Assembly: GCA_963969495.1 (NCBI GenBank)
Contig: OZ018318.1
Coordinates: 94,951,413-95,015,412, forward strand
Direction of reading: 5' to 3'
Length of the DNA: 64,000 bases
DNA from: Ceratothoa steindachneri
Lineage: Eukaryota > Arthropoda > Malacostraca > Isopoda > Cymothoidae
The notes beneath the pieces were generated by a model that saw nothing but the letters and a program-made list of their open reading frames with translations, ran no database searches and was not told the DNA's origin. The position numbers were made by a program, and so were the translations under genes. Shown here in pieces: positions 56,740 to 64,000 of this stretch (position 1 is its first letter; each line of letters opens with the position of its first letter).

Positions 56740-56751
56740 TCGCAGACGACA
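56740..56751 (+). repeat. TSD of middle element, right copy
   Basis: TCGCAGACGACA, directly after the middle element's 5' terminus (TTACGGGG, 56731-56738) and leading into the rest of the outer element's ORF2. Confidence 0.8.
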
Positions 56752-59700
56752 GAAAGCTACCTGAAGCCGAAGCGGCATTGCGTCATAGGTCCACACGAAT
56801 AGTCACGGCGCAATGGGACGCAACTTTAAGTTCTCTTCGACCGTCTCCCATCTTCTTTGACAAGCAGACTGAAGACCTTTCCCTATACCTGCCATGGAGT
56901 CGGTGTGAGGAAAAACGAAAGGCTGGTCCAGTCGCCGAGTACTTGCGGACTCTTTGGCGCCATCATCGGCGCGCCTATTCCCTGCAAATCCTACATGTCC
57001 AGGAACCCAGCAGAAGATAACCTCAACATCTGCCCGGCTCGCCAAAACCGTGGGGTCACGGATATCGCGAACCAGGGGAGGCGGAGATTCCAATACCCCA
57101 AGAGCATTCGGGCGCTTTGTGAGTCACTATAGATCATAATCCGTTCTCCGAACCAGGCACGTCGCGTGATATCCCTTACCGAGTGGTGTATTGCCACCAG
57201 CAGCGCATGACAGAGCCCCGCTGACTTCAAACAGAGGGTATACGGCGTGGAAGCCGACTCCCTCTTGGGACTTGGAGCCATCCGTATACACTGGCCCGGT
57301 TCCAGCGTCACATGAGGTGTGCTCCAAAAAGGTCAAACGTATTACTCTTGGCGCTGTACAAGCTTTGGAAGCAAAGGCTTAACGACAAGTAGCCAAATGT
57401 GGTACTAACCAGGGTAGGGCCCTGGGCAGAACTAGGGGTGCCCCCGACCAGAGAGCTATAACTAGCTCTCGAAGGAGTTTCCTGGCTCTAAACCCAAAGG
57501 GCTTAGGGTATGATTGGCGTCTCTTGGAGGCATGGGCACCGTCGAGATCAGCTGCGGATGCAGAGAGAGCTGTTTGCGACTGAGGGAGGCGCCGGGCTCG
57601 CGCGTGCAGGCGAGTGATCCACTCTACGCGGCGTAGAGCAAGTGGCATCTACCCAGCACCGACCAACAGGCTCTCAATGGGGGAAGTGTGGAATGCATCG
57701 GTTGCAATGCGGAGGCCAGTGTGGTGGATCGAGTCTACCTTCAGCAATAAACGCTCGGCTGCGGATACATAAAACTCGCATCGGTAGTCGAGCTTCGAAT
57801 GAACAAAGGATCGATAAAAAGTAGAGCAGTAGCCCTATCAGCTCCTTAAGCGCTAAGCGTCACAGAACAGAGAATATCCATGGCACGGGTACATGAGACA
57901 CTAAGGCTGCGAATATGAGCCTCCAAAGTCAGCGGTCGGTCGAATACAAGACCAAGGAAACTATTCGATTTAACTACATCCAGGTGCACCCCATGAGGAA
58001 AAACAAATCTGGGTCGAGGTGAAGCCGTGGATGGCGGCAGAAATGCACCACCTTTGTCTTGGCCCAAAAAAAACGAAACCTGTGCAATTCGGCATAGCGA
58101 GAGTCGCAGTTCAATGCCTGTTGGACTTGACGCTACAGAGTTGTCATCTGGGCCACGCCAAAAGAGATCGAAATTTCGTCCACGTAGAGCGTAGGGGGAA
58201 CATCTTCCGGCAGCACTAAGGTGATGCCGTAGATGCTCAGGGCAAAAAGTGTTACACTAAGGACAATTGGCTGTGGGACACCCTCTTCCTGCTCGATTGG
58301 GCGGAAGAGGGCTCCCCCCACCCGTAAGAGAAATCGACGATCTCGCAAAAATTCAGATATAAACATTGGAAGGCGTCCCCTTGCCCCCATCGTTTGGAGA
58401 ATCTCTATGATACCGTATCGCCATGCGGTTACATAGTCCTTCTCCAGATCGAAAAACACCGTGGCGTAGTGCTGTCTACGCCTTGCAGATGGCATTTTAC
58501 AGTCGGAGCAGAGCATATGACGTGGAGTGGAACTTGCGAAAGCGGCACTGTGCAGAAGACAGATTTCCTCCGCTCTCCAGGAAAAAAGCTAATCTAACAT
58601 TTAATATTTTCTCCATAAACTTGCACACGCAAGAGGTTAAGGAGATTGGGCGGAAGCCGGCCGGAGTAGAGTGATTTCTCTCCGGTTTGCGAAGGGGGGG
58701 AGCACAGTAGCGATTCGCCGGGAACCTGAAAGGGGACCCTCCACCCAGATTCTGTTGAACAAATCTAAGAGAAAGGCCATGCATCGCTCACTCAGGTGTC
58801 GAATTATGGCGTACGGGACATCATCCGGACCATCATCCGGTGTCCGCGCACGAAGCAAGAGCGGAGCGCAACTCAGTCACAGTAAACCTGTCTTTAAAGA
58901 GTTTTTCGCCTCTGGAGGTAAAGTCAAGCCGGTGACTTCCGCGACATCACGACATGCATTGAATGTTGGCATAGCAGCATCCCGGCTAGAGAATGAAGAA
59001 AAAGCGGTCGCAAAAGATTCCGCCACGGACGCGAGTCCGAGATTGCGGTCCCATTATCCTGGAGAATGGGAGGGGGGTCCTGCGAGAACTTGCCCTGAAT
59101 CCTTTTTCCTTTCGACTCGCCTCCACACCTCTGCTAGAGGGGTATTCCCATTAATTGAACACACGTATGCCCGCCAAGAAGAGCGGTGGGCGTGCTTCAA
59201 AGTATACCCGAACCTAGCCCTAGCCAGACGAAATTCACCGATACTGAAATCGTTCGGGCGGTGCTTATAGCGTATGCAGGCATAACGCATCTGTTTGAGG
59301 GCCGTCTAACACTTGGCCGACCACCATGTGAGCGGTTGGCGTGCAAAATGGTCAGACGTTCTAGGAATAGTAGTCAGCCCCGCGGTAAAGAGGTTGCCAG
59401 AGAAAAACTCAACGGCCTCATCTAGCGACCTAAACTCAACGACTGAGATAGAGAATTCAATCATTTCCTGAAATGCAGGCCACCGCGCCCGCGCCAAACA
59501 CTACCAAGGTGGGCGCTCAGGCGGCAGTTGAACTGAAAATGATATTTGAATGGGAAAGTGATCACTACCATGGAGGTCATCGACTACCCCTCAATCAAAT
59601 TCAGGCTGTGCATCCGAAGAGCACAAAACTAGGTTGAGGCAAGAAAATGAAGTTGTTCTCGGGCAGTGATGCGTAAACTCATCCACATTTAAGACACCTA

Positions 59701-60190
59701 TATCAAGCTCTTCGATCAGATCGGCAAGCACTTGTCCCTGGGATTTATGGAGTAATCTCCCCAGAGAGGATGCCGGCCGTTTAGATCTACAAGTAGGAGA
59801 AAGGGCATTGGGCAACCATGCCACGACGTGGGGGAATTCCCCTAATTTGAAGACAGTTGACGGTGGAATGTACGCAGAAATGATAGTATACCTCCTATCC
59901 AGGTGAAGCTGCAAAGCCACTGCCTAAAAGGAGGTATCTAAAGTTAAAGGAAGAGCAGAGACATCATGCCTGGTGTAAACCGCGCATCCTCCAGCCCGGC
60001 CATCCCGCGGTCATATGGGCGCAAGACCCTTATACCCCGAGATGGTGGGCAGGTGGCAAGCGCCTAGCATGGTTTCCTTCAGAAAAATAGCTAATGGGGA
60101 ATGGGACGAGACAAGCTTCCGCAGCTCCTTCCAGTTGGCCCGGAGTCCACAGCAATTCCATTGAAGGAATATGCTCTCCAGGCCTAGCGC
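56752..60190 (-). pseudogene. Outer element ORF2, heavily broken
   Basis: Short open blocks on the minus strand: 56803-57093 (RNase H end, FCWVPGHVGFAGNRRADDGA, with E of GNERAD changed to R), 56991-57311 (IYSDSQSA; the segment with the catalytic Glu is lost), 58133-58516 (RT: VFFDLEKDYVTAW and LYVDE at 58175-58186 in place of LYVDD), 58497-58858, 59054-59497 and 59591-60190 (endonuclease remnants). Motif A carries KDY for KAY. Nothing is translatable as a unit. Confidence 0.85.
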
Positions 60191-60199
60191 AGAGAAGAC

Positions 60200-62630
60200 G
60201 CGGTGCCCTCTTCGAACAGAAGACCCTCACAGGAATGGCCGTACGCTTTCCGGAGACAGAACCCCAAGCGCTGTTGGCCGGACCATGCGCTGAAGGTGCT
60301 ATCGCCTTCGAGGACTAATTGGGGGAGGTTCAGCTCGTCATGCATGTCTTTTCCTCCCTCCGCCTCGAAACCTTAGGCTGGCGTTGCGGCTTCGGAGGCG
60401 GGGGGCCCTCTTTTTGAGGAACCACCATCTCCGAGCCACTTAGCCCACCACGAGGCGTGGGCGAAGGATCCTAAGCTCCATTATTGCTGTTGTCCTTTTG
60501 GGGAACAGCCTAAGGAACCCCGGAATATGCACTGGCGACCATCTTCAGGGGTGTTGCCTACTGTGAGTCTAATGACTCGTTGTAGGCACGTCGCTGTTTC
60601 GTCTTACGGGAAACGTTCACGCTAGGGGAAGAGGGTGGAGCCCTGGTTTTAGCCGGGGCTGGGTATGAACCATTTTTGAGGCCAACTTTACCAGGGAAGC
60701 GCCCAGGTTGAGTAGAGCCCGCAGAAGGCCTCCAACTGGGCACGGAAACAACCCTGCTAGTTGGCCTGGATGAGCCAGGAGCAGAGGGTGTCTTTCTAAC
60801 TATTGAGGTGTAAGGCGTCCTAGGCAGAGGCGGGCGCGCCAGTACCAAGTCTTTAGCCTCGCGGAATGAGATTTGGTCCTGGGCCTGAACAGCTAGGATT
60901 TTTTTCTCAAGGAGATATGCACCACATCGTTTCAAAGAGCCTGGGTGCGGCTCTCTGCAATTGACAAACTTGGCCACACACGATTTAGACTTATCGTGTG
61001 CGGCCTTAGAGAAATTTACACAGACTTTGGGAGACCCCGACTTTGCACGTCTACAAGAACGATTCGTATGGCCGAAGCGGTGACAGTGATACCACTGCCG
61101 CGGCAGTGGCACGAATGCTTTAACGTGGTAACGGTACCAACCGGCACGCACCAACTCAGGGAGCTTCTCACAGTCAAACGTTACGACGAATGTAGGTCTG
61201 CGTCTCGAGGCCCCGCCCTGTTTTCTTATCACACGTTGGACCTTGACCACCCCCATGGTCGACCAGCTCTAAGGTGATGTCCTCTATGGAGTAGTCAAAG
61301 AGTTCCCTCGCATAAACTACCCCTTTCACAAAGTTCATGATAGAGTGCGGCGTCACACTCACCGGGGTGCCATGAAGTATCCGAAGAGCACTTATCTTGG
61401 CCGCCTCGCAGGGATTTACCGCATTCGCCAGAAGACTCCCGTCCAAAAAACGAGTCACCTTCGGCTCTCTACCAATTGCACTAGCTAATGCTCTCCTCTG
61501 ATGGATCATGTTGCCCTTGGCTAACATGCTACCATCAGTGGATCGAATAACGAGGGAGCGCTTGAAGCCAGCGATTTTGAAAACTCCAGGTAACCTGCGA
61601 ATAGGAGGCATTGATGTTATCGAGGCTCAGCCCTCTTCACTTTTGGTCTTAGTCATAGTCAGGGGCTCCGCTCACGGAAGGGGGGGTGGAGGAGTTGGAT
61701 GTGCTAATCTTGGCTTGGTCGCTTGCCAAAGTTGCAGCAGACCTATCCGTCCCTAGAAACCCCGCGGATGGAGGGGATCCCCGAGTCTTCTTAGTCTTGT
61801 TTTTATTCTTTTTCTTTTTCGAAGAGGAGAGCGGGCAATGAACCCGCTTCTCACCTCCGCCGGTTGCAGCCCCCTGGCCAGATGAACCGGCCTCAGCCAG
61901 GTCCTGCTCCAAAATGGAGAAGGTCCTGGCAGTCGTAGGGGCACCGGTCAGAGGAGATCCCTCCCCTTACTGTACTGCCTCGGAAACCGTGGCCATTTGA
62001 GGAGGACCTTGCATAGGGGCGGATTCGGGTTCTGTACTTGGCGCCGAGCCAGGATTTCCCCCCCCCCATGTATAGACCTACCGTCTGAGGCTGGGTTGCA
62101 TCAAGGACTATGTCTATCACAGAAGCGGCCTCCAATTGGCCATTTCCTCCCAGGACATCACAGGGCCTGTTGGTAGCGTCACCAGTAAAGTGTGGGGAGG
62201 CACAGGCGTTGACCCCAGTAAGGTTCGATATTCTTGCCAACAGTTCGTTTGAAGGAAGCGACCGAGGGTGCCTGGCTTCCCTCTCTCCCCTAAGGGGGTT
62301 TGCCCTACCGAGCCACTTTATTGGAAAGTGGTCGGCAATGGGCTGCCTGCTTGCTCTCTTGGCAGTCCCCTTGGAAAGTAAAGAGGGAACTGCCACTGGA
62401 AAAAGGGAGGTGCCCCAAAGCACCTCCAAAGAAGGGGGTGTGGGGGAGTCCCCTACACCCGTAGGCGAAGGAGGGGAGTAAGCATCCTCTCCGGTTAGAG
62501 AAATATGGAGGATCCCCTGCGCATGCACACGGGTGGGGACCTTCATTTTTTTGTGTAGCTGCCCGAGGGCGGCTCCATTGATAACACGGTGAATTAAGGG
62601 GAGATTTTTATTTTTCTCATCATTGGGCAT
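60200..62630 (-). pseudogene. Outer element ORF1, broken but knuckles readable
   Basis: The ATG at 62628-62630 starts block 61893-62630. Blocks 61649-61912, 61174-61611 and 60558-61256 follow. The last has the region after the knuckles intact (ILAVQAQDQISFREAKDLVL), showing that the double stop of the inner copy lies within an originally open frame. Knuckle 1 reads WYHCHRFGHTNRSC, with its first Cys changed to Trp. Knuckle 2 is CVNFSKAAHDKSKSC, with Cys changed to Phe. Both changes would weaken zinc binding. Confidence 0.85.
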
Positions 62631-63158
62631 GGTGACCCTATTTGTTCCACGGGATGCAATAGCTCATCTCACCTCGCAGTAGCCCGCCCTGAAAGGGGTG
62701 CGTACAGGCCTGGCAGAGCCAGGTGTCACTATTCCGGACGACCCCTCCCGCTTGGTGACCTGGCAGTCCATCGGCATGGCGGCTCCACCTTAGACACGGC
62801 GTAAAAATATAGATTGTGAAGAGGAAAGAAAAAGGGATGTGAGGAAGGTATGGCTGGGGATGAAGCAGGTTGTTAAACACCAACCACCCCAGACCGGAGA
62901 CCAGGGGTTAGAAAACATTGTCTCCTCCCTCCTCAGCCTCTATCCGGGTATGTTGGCTGAGAAGAAGCTCAGTATCTACCCTGTGAAATTAGAGGCCAAC
63001 CAGAGAAAGTTGTGGGAGAGGTTTTATAAAAAGCGACGAAGTAGTGGAGAAATACAGGCTGTCTGAAAGATGAAGAAGAGGCTAAGCTGGGGTCAGACGG
63101 GATGCTGAGCCCGTCAGCACGGCGGCCAGGATGGCAAATCGCCGCGCCCCTTACGGGG

Positions 63159-63170
63159 TGCGACGGTATA
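63159..63170 (+). repeat. TSD of outer family N element, right copy
   Basis: TGCGACGGTATA, following the element's 5' terminus CCCCTTACGGGG (63147-63158). Confidence 0.85.
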
Positions 63171-63251
63171 ATAATACAAGGAATGCTTTCTCAAATATAT
63201 TAATATACCCTCGCAGATATCTCAATAACTTCCTGCTGGACCTATCTTTAT

Positions 63252-63677
63252 TTATGTCTTGGGGCGAGAGAACTTAGATCCTCTTCTTCCATTAACACTG
63301 GCGACCTTGGCAAGTGCATGAAACTGAGCAGATGTAGGCAGCTGAGATGAAGAAATGCGCGCCAACTCAATCTCCCTCTCTTCTTCAATCTTGGCGAGTT
63401 GGACCTTTGTTTCTTCTTCCTCCTTCTTAGCTTGAATCTGTAGTAAGTGTCCCCTTTTTTCTTCTTCCTCCTTCTTAGCTTCACTATGGGTTAACTGGAG
63501 CCTTTTGTCTTCTTGCTTCTTCTTAGCTTGAAGCTCAGCAGGCTGGAGCCTCTTTTGGCGTTCCTTCTCACGCTCCTCACGTTTGAACGCTTTCTGTTGG
63601 AAAACATACTCGCGGATCTACTTCCCTGTTAGTCCCAAGTGCATAACTTGGTCGTCGAGTTCTTTAATAGAAAACAT
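63252..63677 (-). pseudogene. Gypsy-like gag N-terminal fragment, coiled coil
   Basis: Reading the minus strand from ATG at 63675-63677: MFSIKELDDQVMHLGLTGK, a TAG near 63615, then a strongly charged run of about 75 residues rich in Lys, Glu, Gln and Arg (for example EEREKERQKRLQ and KKEEEETKVQLAKIEEERE). It continues SSQLPTSAQFHALAKVASVN and ends RRGSKFSRPKT before a stop at 63252-63254. Charged coiled-coil starts followed by F-V-K-IR-VPPF occur in gag proteins of arthropod Gypsy-type elements; here the frame ends just before such a region. Alternatively it is a fragment of an unrelated coiled-coil gene. Its last codons recur inverted at 42074-42111. Confidence 0.5.
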
Positions 63678-64000
63678 CGAAGTAAAAAGGGACGAAATAC
63701 ACATAGAAATGAAATATACAAGTCAACAACGACGAACAAATCTACAAAAATAACCATTAGCTACAAACCCAACATACCTTATATTACGAATAAAGGGAAA
63801 GTTAAATATGGAGGGAAAAAAAATAAAACAACTAGCGTCAAATAAAGACTAAAGCAAAGTTAAATGAATGACATAGAAAACTAACTCCGCAAGAAAAGTA
63901 AATCAAACAGGCCAGTTAAATAAATAACACAATATAAAGAGGCAAACGTAACTATGACAAAAAAAAAACCGCTGTGTAAAGAGAGGCAACCAACAAACCT
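63678..64000. other. No gene recognised
   Basis: AT-rich sequence to the window end. It may hold the upstream part of the gag-like fragment's element. Confidence 0.5.

Larger units (their letters stand above)
42166..63158 (-). mobile_element. Three-level nested family N insertion (composite)
   Basis: The block is made only of family N sequence on the minus strand. Three 3' ends (poly(T) at 42166, 42719 and 44303) and three 5' ends (ending at 51113, 56739 and 63158) pair as nested brackets, each pair confirmed by a target-site duplication. Outer: 42166-42718 plus 56740-63158. Middle: 42719-44302 plus 51128-56739. Inner: 44303-51113. Each element is about 6.7-7.0 kb. By structure (ORF1 with three CCHC knuckles; ORF2 with endonuclease, RT and RNase H; poly(A) tail; 12-14-bp TSD) this is an I-group member of the Jockey superfamily. 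The exact clade needs a tree. Confidence 0.9.
56740..63158 (-). mobile_element. Outer element, 5' piece
   Basis: Continues the outer element from ORF2's RNase H part through to the 5' terminus at 63158 (CCCCTTACGGGG), followed by the 12-bp TSD. It has the most frame breaks of the three copies, as expected for the oldest. Confidence 0.87.

Noticed and set aside
42166..63158. Interpretation as a simple tandem array of truncated LINE copies
   Set aside because: Matching TSD pairs and resumption of interrupted sequence across each inserted copy support nesting instead.

Overview
This looks like repeat-dense, non-genic DNA from an invertebrate nuclear genome. I see no intact host gene, no rRNA or tRNA, no operons and nothing prokaryotic. 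The mix of transposon families (BEL/Pao LTR element, I-group and CR1-like non-LTR elements, piggyBac, mariner, a Gypsy-type gag fragment) fits an arthropod, perhaps a crustacean. That host guess comes from remembered protein flavour only and is weak. Several blocks open with non-ATG codons, so open stretches here are reading-frame remnants rather than proven proteins.

Layout. 1-7138 is microsatellite-type satellite whose period falls in 2-bp steps (8, 6, 4, then 2 bp). 7197-8944 (-) is a broken gene of an uncharacterised transposon-like family. 9730-12924 is a decayed piggyBac element; its transposase frame is cut by a 38-bp poly(A) retro-insertion with a 13-bp target-site duplication (TSD). 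13781-14262 (-) is a mariner-type relic. 14787-17294 (-) is the 5' half of an I-group non-LTR element (called family N here). 20028-35156 is one old BEL/Pao LTR element with both LTRs. It carries gag, protease, RT, RNase H and integrase traces, and has absorbed a MITE-like element, a deleted family N copy (23965-28148) and a CR1-like LINE (32040-34345). 35157-41985 is AT-rich with only small relics.

The main structure is 42166-63158: three family N elements nested in one another, all on the minus strand. The outer copy (42166-42718 + 56740-63158) is flanked by a 12-bp TSD. The middle copy (42719-44302 + 51128-56739) sits inside it with an 11/12 matching TSD. The inner copy (44303-51113) sits inside the middle one with a perfect 14-bp TSD. 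Coding decay follows the nesting order: the RT active site reads YVDD in the inner copy, YVDN in the middle and YVDE in the outer.

Family N organisation, read 5' to 3' on the minus strand: a ~0.5-kb 5' UTR; ORF1 (Pro/Ser-rich N-terminus, RRM-like region, three CCHC knuckles); an overlapping ORF2 (APE-type endonuclease, RT, RNase H); a 3' UTR with a short stem-loop just before the poly(A) tail. The outer insertion landed between two inverted copies of a Gypsy-like gag fragment (42074-42111 + and 63252-63677 -). No copy in the window looks able to move by itself.
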